Of a stretch of 64,000 nt of DNA, positions 22,011 to 32,945 are shown in pieces (position 1 is the first letter of the stretch; every line of letters starts with the position of its first letter). The notes beneath the pieces were generated by a model. That model was not told the DNA's origin, made no database searches, and worked only from the letters and a program-made list of their open reading frames with translations. This DNA comes from Escarpia spicata (lineage: Eukaryota; Annelida; Polychaeta; Sabellida; Siboglinidae), in assembly GCA_963995525.1 (NCBI GenBank), contig OZ023207.1:32029549-32093548 (forward strand), written 5' to 3'. The position numbers and the translations under genes are program-made.

Positions 22011-22617
22011 CGAGCGGGGGTTCGTTTTCGGAGCGGGTTCTTGAAAATAAGATTAGTCCGAATCCTCCCCTAAGTGATCGCACATGCAGTTTTAATTCTG
22101 TGCAAATTGAAATAAACATCTATAAGTATTTACTGATTGCTATGCAACTGGTTTAGCGGGAAAATAGAGGTGTGTATGATAATTCCGTTCGGGGGGTCGT
22201 TTTTGAAGGTGTTTCGCAAAAAGTGGGATTAATCAGCCCCCCAAAACAATAAAGTATCATATTCACAAGTTTTAAGTCTGTGCAAATTTCACTGGACAGC
22301 TAAATGTAATTATTGATTATGTGCAGCTAGTTTAGCGGGATAACGGAGGTGGGTATGAGGGGTTCGAACGGGAGGTTCGTTTTTTACATGAGATTAGTCC
22401 GAACCTCCCAAGCAAAAGTTATCATATTTAGTTTTTAATATAATTCTGAACAGATTTCACGGAACAGCTAAAAGTAATTATTGATTGTTGTGCAGCTGGT
22501 TTAGCGGGTAAACGGGGATGGGGTGAGGGTACAGGCGTGGGTTCCGGGGGTTTCGTTTTTGAAGGGGGGTTCGTAAAAAGGGGGTTCGTCTGAACATCCC
22601 CCCGGTTACAGGCCTGA
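22011..22617 (+). mobile_element. hAT-like element right end with internal 170-180-bp tandem units
   Basis: Units marked by GTTTAGCGGG at 22151, 22330 and 22499 (steps of 179 and 169) each contain TTCTG-x-x-CA-ATTT, ATTGATT-TGCAGCTGG and a G-rich TTCGTTTTT block with an AGTCCGAACCTCCC partner. The last ends CCGGTTACAGGCCTGAT at 22602-22617, the inverse of the terminus at 17882. Subterminal unit amplification is the simplest reading. Confidence 0.65.
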
Positions 22618-24703
22618 TTACCTCGGCTTTCAATGTTGTATTATTCGATAATAAATCACTAATCAATCAAACCTATGATGTATTGGAACCCAGTAAGTGG
22701 TCTGTAACACAATTTCCCAGTCCTCGCTGTAATGTCGGATCAAAGGTGCAGCTGCAGTGACTAACATAAGATACCTGGATTGTGGTTTCTATTTGGAAAA
22801 TGTATATCTGCCTCTTCGTGGTCACATACTAATTGATCTTGTTATAATTGTGTGTCATTAATAATTGATGACATACATTTATAACAAACAGCAAAACAAC
22901 TTTCCGCACAATTAGTAATAGAACATGACAATGAATGACATTCCATCAAGGAAGTCGACACGACACTAGTGAAGAGATGTTATACGATCGATGAGCAAAG
23001 GATAAAGATCGAAGTATTTGACGAAAATACGAAAATTGTGAAAACGACCCGCGTATTAGCTTAGGTAAAAGTACCATTTGTTATGCTCTCGAAGAAACGT
23101 GTCCAGTTATTTGACTATGATATGGTCAATGCTGGAGTTACTGACGACGCTGCCAAATGTACGAAACAACACAGTTACGTTGAAGGTGTAAACTTGATTG
23201 GAACCAATCAGTGAATCTCAATAAAGCTAGCAAGACTACAGTTCAGCCAACGGGAGTGTTTGCTAGTTTTGGTAACACTGTGCGATCTGTAGCGCATATT
23301 ACCCCTTATAACCTACATGACCGCTTTGAGGATAATAGGCCACAAACACCATACAAACCCCTGTATACGACTACTTCAGCAACACACTCCCTACTGTACG
23401 ATAAGAACATTAAAATGCTATTCTTTTGTTTCATTGCAACGTCTTGTTATCTTCTGCGGTATCTGGAAGGGTTGAGTGATATCCAATTAACTCTTAATAA
23501 TCATGTAACTTATACTGACGTCAGGTACACGTTATCTGCACGTACCTGCTGATGACGCCACCGAAGATGCTCCCTGATATCGTCTATTTATACGAAGGTT
23601 TCTGTTTTCAAATTTTCAGTAACTAGAACTTGTGTTGTTTTCAAATTTGTCATAAGAAGCCAAAAAATGCACTTAGTATGGTTCTTAATAAAAAAAAAAA
23701 AATTAGAAAAATTAGAGAGACAGAGACAGAATATGACGGAAAACATCACCGAACGGATGTGTCTTGGTGTCCATGAAAGACAGAATCAGAAGATACATTT
23801 GAGCTACCACTGACATGCAGCTATATATGGTGATTCGTTAACAATGAATAACCTATAACAATTTGCTTTGCGTTGGAAGAAAATAGAAAACGATATCACA
23901 GGCACACTTTTGATATCACGATATAAAAACGAAAAGCAAGTAACGGTACACTCATTCCCGGTCGTAAGTGGGTTCGTACCGTCTCGTACAACCGCCACAC
24001 CGTCAACAAATGTATGGTATTACTGGATGCGCAATAGTTATATGTCAATACATTATCCGTCTATGTTTTTTTGCCAACTGTCACGGGATTGAGTGAGCGA
24101 TGCGTAGACACAACGTAAGGTATTTTGATATTATTAAAATGTTATTATTAAACAAAAATGCTCCATTACAGCTGCACTTTGTCTGGACACATAGGCACTC
24201 GATCGATGAATGCAGTATAAACATTGTCTTCCGACATCATCTGAAATACCAATTCTACTAAATCATCGTAAAGCTCCATTCACAACCGAGCTAGTCCATC
24301 GCGAGACAGGCCAGCTGCCATTCACGTCAGTTGAAAAATCGAATAATCTAATGTGCAGTGGGTTTACTAAAATAGTGCGTATGTTTTATTACAATCATGG
24401 ATTTAACTGACATTGTTAGATAAATTAGCTCCATGCCACAGTGTATAGAGCCGGAAAAGTTGGATTTGTTCGCTGAATTTGAAATAATTGATTGAGTCTA
24501 CTAAAACTTAAGAATATTTTTTTAACGAGCCAGCGTGTTGTGGTCTAGAGAAGATAGTTGTGATGTGTTACTACAATGAGAATGAGCCGAGGCGAACGAA
24601 ATAGTTGATGAAGCTTTATCTATGTTAACAATGGAAACAAATAAACAGCACAGAAGCCTTTCTTGTCACAATGACGCTTATTGACACATTTGACAGCTAC
24701 GTT
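22618..24703. other. No supported gene; several short open frames
   Basis: A frame at 23211-23552 (+, 113 codons) is unrecognised. On the - strand GGTATTTCAG near 24229 precedes a 24-codon stretch (MMSEDNVYTAFIDRVPMCPD, then KVQL and a stop) that could be a small terminal exon, but it is too short to call. A poly-A run lies at 23690-23703. Confidence 0.3.
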
Positions 24704-24984
24704 TGGTAATCTCTCGCCATACTAAGCAATCTCTCACCATACTAAGCAATCTCTCGCCATACTAAGCAATCTCTCGCCATACTAAGCAATCTCTCGCCAT
24801 ACTAAGCGATCTCTCGCCATACTAAGCGATCTCTCACCATACTAAGCAATATATCGCCATACTAAGCAATATCTCGCCATACTAAACAATCTCTCGCCAT
24901 ACTAAGCGATCTCTCGCCACACTAAGCGATCTCTCGCCATACAAACAATCTCTCACCATACTAAGCGATCTCTCACCACTTCGT
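24704..24984. repeat. 20-bp minisatellite, about 14 copies
   Basis: CTCTCGCCATACTAAGCAAT repeats with exact 20-bp spacing; C/T-x-GCC and GCAAT/GCGAT variants are interleaved. Confidence 0.97.
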
Positions 24985-25736
24985 TTGCTTCTGCAACAGT
25001 CAATGCAAGTAATAATTACTAAGCTCTTCTCTGTCTGATTGCTTCCAAAATTTGTAATTGATATTTCCCGTTATAATGAGGTATTTGTTATGTGATGTGT
25101 GTAAGAGATGTTGAGTGTTTTACGTGCAATTACATTGATACAAAAAGGATGACACTTCAAACACAACCTTCTATAAGCACGAACATCCACTGAGCTCCGG
25201 TTTGCCACAGGGCTCAGATTGTGCGAAGATATTGGCGCTAACGAAGTCAGTCAATTATTATAAACATGTTTATCTTATTAATTATTTGAAACTAATTAGT
25301 TTGTTCAATTACTAAGTATTTGCGGCAACATAAAAAGTATACCTTTATGGATAATAACATGGTAATCGAGAAGGGTAGTATCTACGAGAATGACACTAAA
25401 CAGCACAACAAGAGAAGCCAATGATCGAACTGCCGCTTTGCTATTCACAATTGGCTTCGGTCGAGAAAGCAATCAGTTGTGTACGCTGCTACGATACGCC
25501 ACTTGACTGATTATTCGTCGCAGTAGCTTGGCAGCGAGTCTCGTGCAAATAACGTAGTGTGTTCTTGTTGACCATCAGTCCGTAAATTGGTTCTGGTTGA
25601 AGATGCCTAGCGAGCCGATCGGAGCCGGAGCCGCCAGCTGTCAAGCCAGGGGGTTGCCAAAACATCACTTGATCTGTTCCTCTTCCGCAGTGAGTCGCGT
25701 ATGGGGTCATGCACTCGTATCCACTCTAAACAGCGC
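24985..25736. other. No supported gene
   Basis: A + strand frame from ATG 25602 (MPSEPIGAGAASCQARGLPK, continuing) and an overlapping - strand frame are open across a moderately GC-rich patch. TTCCTCTTCCGCAG then TGAGTC at about 25690 could be read as either acceptor or donor. Not callable. Confidence 0.25.
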
Positions 25737-25810
25737 ACGTATACACACACGCGCGCACACACACAGACACAAACACACACGCGCACGCATGCACGCGCAC
25801 GTATATATGT
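25737..25810. repeat. (CA)n/(CG)n microsatellite
   Basis: Alternating CA and CG dinucleotides with GCATGCACG interruptions. All long frames here are artefacts. CCGCCCGCCCGCCCG follows at about 25867. Confidence 0.9.
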
Positions 25811-26032
25811 ACGACTGTATGTTTGTCTGGTTGTCTGATTGGCTGACTTCCGTCAATCCATCTGTCCGCCCGCCCGCCCGTCTGTTTGTGCGTGTCTCCA
25901 GTAGGTAAAGCCACATTGTATTCTGGTTTGTATTGAACACCATTCTCGACATTCATATATTGCTGTAATGTACAGATGTCCGCATTAGTGTTTTAGTGTT
26001 AGATGCGCCATAAAATACGTTTAACAAGCACA

Positions 26033-26232
26033 GTGGCGCCTCGCGGTGGACTAAGTATAGTGATATCCATTCACTCATGTCGGCCACTGGGGTCGAACAT
26101 TAGTGGCTTCAATCATCCGTCTCCAGACCCCCCTGTCTGCCATTGCCGTATTCAGCTCCTCCGTCTCTAGACCCACATCTTCCTTTAAGCACTCGATGTA
26201 AGTTGCTGCTGGTCTTCCTGCCTTGGTTCTTC
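26033..26232 (-). mobile_element. RTE-like LINE C-terminal fragment, uninterrupted frame
   Basis: On the - strand 26230-26075 reads without a stop: RTKAGRPAATYIECLKEDVG, then LETEELNTAMADRGVWRRMI, then EATNVRPQWPT and TGA at 26075-26077. GRP-x-x-TYI-x-x-L-x-x-D-x-GL-x-x-x-EL-x-x-AM-x-DR-x-x-WR is the classic C-terminal motif of RTE/BovB-group ORFs. Only about 52 codons survive and the upstream break is abrupt at about 26232. Reading-frame integrity suggests it is younger than most LINE pieces here. Confidence 0.88.
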
Positions 26233-27589
26233 CATGTGTCGGTTACAAAAAATTATGTTCGCGAATCGTTATAGCAGTAATTCCTCATTGTGCATCAATA
26301 ATACCACTGATCCCTATTTTATTTATCAATAAAGATCGGCGACCGATAAGCTCATTTATTTATTCCAACCGGTGTATGAATTTCACGTCGTATGATTTAC
26401 CACATGACATTTAAAATTAACGCGACATTGGTGTAATATGTTCGTCACGGATGTATCTGGTATAGGTAAGTGATGTTATGTTTGTTGTCGCCGAGAATGC
26501 AAGAATGGGCGGACCAGGACACAATCGGTGCCCTTTTCTATCAGTCCATATCGCAGCCATCAAAGTACGCTTTTACAGGAAAATTCAGCATCACTCAACA
26601 TGTGTATCGGATTGACTGCCTCCTTGTTATCATCAGTAGAGACAGTATGAAGTAAATTAGTGTCGACCTAACATACTTAAAAAGCATTTTCGAAATCGTA
26701 CGATCTTCCCGACTTCGTCCGCCATTTTGATTTCTATTTGAAAGGAGTGTCATCTTCCTACGTCGATAAGATAACGAACGGCGCTGATTTCGTAATGCCT
26801 ATATAATATCAACAAATACATTTAATAAAGGTTCTTATTTATTTGAGTAAGCCTATTCATTCCACAATTAGTAATTTTATCATTAATAAAATAAAATAAT
26901 GTCTTGAACAGAAAGCATGGGTCGCCAAGCAAGTTCCGCGACCGGAATTTGGGTCTCGAACAAAAAAGGTTAAGAACGCTGGGCTGGATGTTTCCCACAC
27001 AAGTCGCAGTTGATACTTTATTTTATTGGCTCACTAAATCGCCCCTGTTACGCTTCGTAACGCTGGCATGTGAACTAGGCACGTACCTAGGTTTTTTATT
27101 TTTTATGTTTGTCTATAAATGTTTTTTCTTAACATTCCCTAAGTTGAATGTGAATCCAATAAGTCGTGACAATTACAGCTGATATCATCATCTTTTTGTA
27201 TCATAATAATCATTTATTTCGTTGCAATCGTGAGATTGAATAAGATAACATATCCCACTTAATTGCGTTTTTATATCGGAAAGAAAATGCTGGAACTGCT
27301 AGTGGCTTAAGCCACGAGCAGGAACATAGGTCACAGCCTCCACGATGACGCTCATTGCGTTTGGCACTTTCATTTACTTGCCACACGTACATTCTTATGG
27401 GATGGTGCAGTGGGTTATTCTGACTATGTACGATGCCAACTGTCGGCACACCGCGGGCGCCGTTGTGTACAATCTTGCTATTAGCCTGCTGGCCGCATGA
27501 ATTAGCTCCGCGGGCCAACTGCGGCCCGCGGACTGCCAGTTGATCAGACCAGAAAGGAGGTCTATAATAATGCAAAAAAGGGGAACACC
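26233..27589. other. No gene; possible hAT right terminus near 26983
   Basis: GGGTCGCCAAGCAAG at 26929 through GGTCTCGAACAAAAAAGG and GTTAAGAACGCTG (ends about 26982) resembles the GGGTCGC...GGTTGAGAACCACTG right end of ZBED/hAT elements. No partner end was found. A GC-rich CGCGGGCCAACTGCGGCCCG segment near 27510 is also reminiscent of hAT ends. The frame at 26904-27182 is not a known protein. Confidence 0.3.
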
Positions 27590-28165
27590 ACTAATGTAGA
27601 CCAACTCGGTCAACCTTTCACGGTATTGTTGACCTTCTTTTCCCCGTTGTTGAAGTCCGCATTCCATGTTACCGTCCTGTCGATGGTTACGCCAAAATAC
27701 TGGTGCGTTGACCTCCTTCAATTCTTGTCCGTGGATCTGACGCTGACAAATTTCTTCTTCCTTCTATTGGTAATTCTGATAAGTTCGCACTTGTTCGGGT
27801 TAAGTCAATAAATAAATCTTAATTCCAAACAAAGAAGCGTACATACAATATGCATTGTGTCCGTATAGTAAAATTAAAAATAAGACAAAAAAAAGCTCCA
27901 CCTGTCAGTTCTTCTCGCACTTCTACAGCCTCTCGACGTAATCTAAAATAGCTTTTGACAAAGTCCAGCGTATTCTGTCGCACTCCGTAATGGTGTAGTT
28001 TGGCTGCCAGATGGTGGCGGGATATTTTGTCAAATGCCGTGGAAAAATTCAACTTCACAGCGTCATTCTCTCAATCCTTATTGAGACACATAGTCTGGCT
28101 ATTTATAGATCGTCGACTGCTTGGTTGAGTTCAGTTTCGCAGGATCTGCGCTAGCGAAATCTATA
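27590..28165 (-). mobile_element. CR1/L2-like LINE fragment with internal deletion
   Basis: Reading the - strand: RSCETELNQAVDDL near 28130, a frameshift, then VKLNFSTAFDKISRHHLAAK, LHHYGVRQNTLDFVKSYFRL and R-x-x-x-V-x-V (28040-27895), the first half of an RT palm (DFSKAFD equivalent). After about 90 unrecognisable bases the sequence resumes at LNPNKCELIRITNRRKKKF and, frame-shifted, YFGVTIDRTVTWNADFNN (27815-27620), the thumb region. The catalytic ADD block in between is missing, so this is a dead, internally deleted copy. Confidence 0.85.
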
Positions 28166-28260
28166 AAATTATGCTGGTAGTTAAGCTGCTGTGTACGACG
28201 TGCTTCAAGGTCTTTCAGGAGATGCTCGTGAAGGAATAGTTATATCGTTTGAAGGCGCTG

Positions 28261-28364
28261 TACGTCTGTCTGTCTTTCTTTCTCGGTCTGTCTGTCTCTC
28301 TTTTCTGCCTGTCTCTCTCTCGCGCGCTCTCCCCCCCCCCTATCTCTCTGTCGCTCGTTCTCTC

Positions 28365-28406
<42 letters not shown>

Positions 28407-28520
28407 CCCTCTCTCACCAACTCTCTCTGTCGTCTCTCTCTCTCTCTTCTCTCTCCCTCTCTCTTTCCCCCCTCTCTCTCCCACTCTCTCCCTCCCTCCA
28501 CTCTCTCTCTCCCTTCTTGT
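28261..28520. repeat. (CT)n pyrimidine tract
   Basis: TCTG and TCTC repeats with a C10 run at about 28331 and TCCC variants; one strand is almost pure pyrimidine, which favours triplex/H-DNA. Open Ser/Leu frames are artefacts. Confidence 0.95.
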
Positions 28521-29764
28521 AGACCATGCAAGTTTCCAGACACCTCACCTCCCCTTCAGACCTCCAGCTACACCGCCCCCTGAGTCACAAACAGCATGTA
28601 CACCGCCCCTTGCGACCCCCCACTACAACCCCTGTTGGACAAACCATGTGGAACTATTGCCTCAGCGGTGGGGTCAAACGTACCCTTTGCCTCAGCCTAG
28701 GGCATGCATGAGGAACAGACATTCTCGGTTTAATACGCAGCAGACGAAGTAGGCCAACTGTATTTATTAGCTCAATCTTGCCGACGGTCAAGCGGACGTC
28801 TGTCCATCCACTCGTACAGTAAAACTAGTCTATTTGCCCGCCTGTTCTCATTAGTTCCCGTGTCGTCACTTTATGACCGCTCCGGGGTCCGGAAGCGAAA
28901 CGAAATATGGTACTCGCGGCCAACTCTGCGTAGATGTTCCACTAAATGCTTTGCTGCCCTGTGAAGTGATCATTAAAATTTCCACTGTGAACTAACTGAG
29001 CATGCATTGGACACTGTGTTACATACCTGCAGTTTATTAAAAAAAGTTATTTAGCAGGTGTTGATCACACCTGACGAACTTGCCATATCTTGTCAAAATG
29101 TATTATGTATATCAGGTGGCATTACTGGAAGTGGGGGTGGCTACCGTAAATGTAACAGCCACCAATTACGTTCCGTATCGGACTCGCCTGAGAGTAGCGA
29201 TAGGTCCATGTTAGCGGCATCTTTGATACATATTTATTTGCGGATTACTCCAATATTGCTGTCTGTTTTGAACCATGGATATTAACTACATATGAACGTC
29301 GTAAGGTAAGCATAATCAGCGACTGAAATCACCCGGAGATAGTTGTAATTGGGGATCTAGTAGTCGGGCTGTACCCGTGAGTGTGACGGCCGAGTTCGAG
29401 AGGGGTGTGTACGGCAATGTGTATCGCGTTTGCTGCGCTGGCATGCGAGTGCGTACCCTGGACGGGCTCGGAGGAGTAGCAGCGTCCTAGTGTTTGGCAC
29501 GGGGAACGTAGTGAAATCGTTTTGACATCGTTTTTGAATGGGGCGTCTGTGAATGATGCACACACCGACGCTCGCTGTACATCCGACCGCGAAGACAGCG
29601 ATCAACATGGCTACCAAGTACTTGCGTGTTTATGTTTCGTTGGTAGTAAAACTAATAGCGAGTGATATCTAACACCGGCGGCCATTCCGCCGGCTACGTG
29701 TGCTATCCACCATGTCACCCTGTGTCGACGCCGATGTCCTTCCATTACCCCTTCCATCACTTAA
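28521..29764. other. Mixed unique DNA with CpG-dense patch
   Basis: 29370-29600 is visibly rich in CpG compared with the rest of the window and ends in CAACATGGCTACCAAG (ATG at 29607, 16-codon frame). It could be a promoter or 5' exon, perhaps of the + strand gene at 45 kb, but nothing links them. The frame at 28249-28752 is the CT repeat read through. Confidence 0.3.
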
Positions 29765-30455
29765 TTTTTCCTATAACCTGTAAGGATCGTTGGGGCACTA
29801 CTGGCACTGATGACTTGTTAACCAGCTCTCTCCACGTTTCCCTGTTCTCCATAGGCTCTGGGAGTCGGCGAACTCCAGTCCCGTCAACTCTTTGATGTTG
29901 TGTTCCCACCATTTTGTTTGTCTACCTCTTCTTCTCCCCCCCCCTCACGGTATCTTGCAAGATGGTCTTTGCAAGGCCAGATGATCGTGAGATGTGGCCG
30001 TACCACTTCAGTTTACGCTTCTTGACTGTTGTAAGGGGGTCTTCGTAAGGTCCGATGGCTTGTTTGATCTTGTTTCGAACGTCTTCATTAGTAACATGGT
30101 CTTTGTATGATATGCGCAAGATCACCCTTTTAAGCGCTGCTGTTGTCTGTGCAATCCTGGCAGGTACCTTAGGTTTGGAACCCTCATCTGTGATGATTGA
30201 TCCCAAGTACTCGAAGCTTGTTACTGTTTCACATCTCTGTCCATTAACTCCGACTTCTGTGTTGATGCTTTGTGTGTTGTTTGTCATCAGTTTTTTTTTT
30301 TCGGCACTGATCGCCATGCTGTAGATATTTTGTCCAGGCACTCCACCAAGTTGACTAGTTCTTGTTCTTCTCCTGCTAGGCCGTCGATATCATCAGCGAA
30401 GCGAAGGTTGGTGATTGCCCTGCCTCCAATGCTGATAGTGCCTTGATGATTTTCT
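29765..30455 (-). mobile_element. RTE-like LINE: RT FADD box to C terminus, internal deletion
   Basis: On the - strand: GTISIGGRAITNLRFADDID with the catalytic FADD at 30389-30400, then EEQELVNLVE, a frame change, AISAEKKKLMTNNTQSINTE, SFEYLGSIITDEGSKPK and RIAQTTAALKR. The frame then jumps straight to ILRISYKDHVTNEDVRNKI, so about 50 residues of the thumb (the SLxxSIxLYxxESW region) are deleted in frame. It continues AIGPYEDPLTTVKKRKLKWY, GHISRSSGLAKTILQ, R-x-x-KWWEHNIKELTGLEFADS and, shifted, ENRETWRELVNKSS. The terminator is near 29765. Confidence 0.9.
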
Positions 30456-30703
30456 ATCACACCTCACTGTCAAACCATTTCACGACTGCATTATGACTGA
30501 CATTTCCCCAGAACCACTCGTCTCTTGAGTTCTGAGAAGCTTGCCTGTACCATTTCAGCGTCAACTTGGTTCTTCAGTTCTGTTAACAAATTAAGCAAAT
30601 TGTTTCTAGCATACCTCTAGAGGTCATAGATTCTAGTAATAACGACATCATATTAAGGATTTAAAAAATAAAATGTTGCTGAGTGTTGCATTTTATACAT
30701 ATT
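30456..30703. other. No gene called
   Basis: A - strand stretch (KNQVDAEMV-type reading) is open beside the LINE break but frame-shifted and unrecognised. Confidence 0.25.
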
Positions 30704-30730
30704 AACCCTTTCACTGCCGGTTGTCAGTGT
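30704..30730 (+). mobile_element. Possible piggyBac-type left terminus
   Basis: TTAACCCTTTCACTGCCGG matches the TTAACCCTTT-x-x-CTGCC wording of many piggyBac ends. No inverse partner was found to the right, where a minisatellite begins. Confidence 0.3.
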
Positions 30731-30815
30731 ATAAAACGTGCACCCAGCAGACATTCATTTTTGAGACAATTACAATAAATCTGAAAAAAACCTGGATAGG
30801 GTATGAACTGTCGAA

Positions 30816-31722
30816 TCTTAGATGTGACATGAACCCTGGATTCTTGAGTGTGACATGAACCGCAAAGTCTTGAGTGTGACATGAACCCTGGAGTCTTGAG
30901 TGGGACGTGAACCCTGTAGTATTGAGTGTGACATGAACCCTGGAGTCTGGATGGGACACGAACCCTGGAATCTTAGATATGACATGAACTCTGGAGTCTT
31001 AGATGTGACATAAACGCTGGAGTCTTAGATGTGACATGAACCCTGGACTCTGGGTGGGACATGAACCTTGGAGTCTTAGATGTGACATGAACTCTGGAGT
31101 CTTAGATGTGACATGAACCCTGGACTCTGGGTGGGACATGAACCCTGGACTCTGGGTGGGACATGAACCTTGGAGTCTTAGATGTGACATGAACCTTGGA
31201 GTCTTGAGTGGGACATTAACCCTGGAGTCTTAGATATGACATGAATCCTGGAATCTTGAGTGGGACATGAACCCTGGAGTCTTGGATGTGACATGAACCC
31301 CGGAGTCTTGATTGGAACATGAACCCTGGAGTCTTGAGTGTGACATGGACCCTAGAGTCTTTAATGGGATGTGAACCCTGGAGTCTTTAATGTGACATGG
31401 ACCCTAGAGTCTTTAATGTGACATGGACCCTAGAGTCTTTAATGTGACGTGAACCCTGGAGTCTTGAGTATGACATGGACCCTGTAGTCTTGAATGGAAT
31501 GTGAACCCTGAAGTCTTGAGTCGGACATGAACCCTGGAGTCTTGAGAGGGACAAGAACCTGGAGTCTTCGGTGGGACATAAATCCGGGAATCTTGAGTGA
31601 GTCATGAACCTGGAGTCTTGGGTGGGATGTGAAACCTGAAGTCTTGAGTGTGACATGAACCATGGAATCTTGAGTGGGACATACACCTGGAGTCTTGAGT
31701 GAGACATAAATCCCGGACTCTA
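30816..31722. repeat. 26-bp minisatellite, left block, about 35 copies
   Basis: GGACATGAACCCTGGAGTCT repeats at 26-bp steps (for example 31084, 31110). TTGAGTG, TTAGATG and TTTAATG variants form local blocks. Confidence 0.95.
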
Positions 31723-32636
31723 ATGCTAGGCACACACCAACCGACTAACGCCGACTTGTGTTGCCAGTCGGCGCAAAAAGCAGTCGGTGCTAAACGCCAA
31801 TTAGTTCCGCCGACTTCTGCCCGCACACACCACCCGACTCGCGTCGACCGTTGGTGCTCGGCTTGATCCTTGTGGAAAAATCCACTATAAATACGCGTGT
31901 TTACTATGGAGTTAACAATATGTTTTGAAACACCTACAATAAACACAAAAAATTTGTAAAAATTAAGCCAAAACGGCTATCAGAAAAACGAAACTTTTTA
32001 CATAGTAAGTCGGAGCTTTGCCGTCAGCCTTCACGACGATGTGGATTGAGCATTCAACATATCCTCCAGCAAAGAAACGCATAACGTCGAGCTGTGTTCT
32101 ATAACAGTACGCAGAACGTTATATTTAGCCGTTTCAGTTAACAGTTATGTTGAAGTGTAATCAGTCGCACCCAATGGATTCCTCAAAAACGTTTTCCACA
32201 GCTAGCACTGCTTAGCGGATTTTTAAGGCTTAATATATATGCGCCCCGTAGCGGCTCCACCAGAGGTAGCGTTTTTCACAAAACAAAATGGTGATTCCTG
32301 TCGGAAGCATGAAACAAAGTCAGGTGGAAATGAGGTTTATTTGTGGCGCCTGTTTTAAGAACAAGCGAAAAAAATGATGATGGTCAATGGCAATAGGATA
32401 ACAAATAATCTGTCACTTTCTGAAACGTTGGTTTGAAAACTAAAAAAGAACCGCTGGGCTTAACCTTGACTTGTATCGAGGACTGTCACATGATCACGCT
32501 ATGATTTCTTATTGGCCAAGTTACCGCTGACCGTCGTGTTATGACAAAAAACCGCTGATTCAACATTCTAATCGGTGTTAGTTGGCACTATAAGGCCAAC
32601 TGTCGGGCTTAAATTCAGCACACACCAACCAACTGC
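31723..32636. mobile_element. ~0.9-kb insertion splitting the 26-bp array
   Basis: The array stops at GGACTC and restarts at ATCTTGAGTG. The inserted DNA has GCACACACCAACCGACT near its left edge and GCACACACCAACCAACT near its right edge, in the same orientation, with a third related CACACACCACCCGACT near 31823. Left-edge DNA is rich in GCCGACT/AGTCGG inverted words. On the - strand near 32100-32000 a stretch RTQLDVMRFFAGGYVECSIH is open, faintly like a Harbinger-type transposase start. Class unknown. Confidence 0.5.
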
Positions 32637-32945
32637 CAATCTTGAGTGTGACATGAACCATGGAATCTTGAGTGTGACATGAACCATGGAATCTTGAGTG
32701 GGACATGAACCCTGGAGTCTTAGGTTGGATGTGAACCCTGAAATCTTTAGTGTGACATGAACCCTGGAGTCTTGAGTGGGACATGAACCCTGGAATCTTG
32801 AGTGGGTCATGAACCTGGAGTCTTAGGTTGGATGTGAACCCTGAAATCTTTAGTGTGACATGAACCCTGGAGTCTTGAGTGGGACATGAACCCTGGAGTC
32901 TTGGGTGCCACATGAACCCTGGAGTTTTGACTCTTGAGTGATACA
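32637..32945. repeat. 26-bp minisatellite, right block, about 12 copies
   Basis: Same unit as 30816-31722. A stretch of about 125 bp is itself duplicated here (GGTTGGATGTGAACCCTG at 32723 and 32826). Confidence 0.95.

Noticed and set aside
17884..22617. One 4.7-kb hAT-like transposon with a nested TTAA element
   Set aside because: A spliced terminal exon (21400-21546) lies inside the interval and no 8-bp target duplication was found; separate fragments are simpler.
28191..28752. Ser/Leu-rich 130-167-codon frames
   Set aside because: They are readings of the CT repeat.
30816..32945. TGACATGAAC in the 26-bp array as copies of the TTAA-element end
   Set aside because: Only 10 bases match and the array context differs; likely chance.
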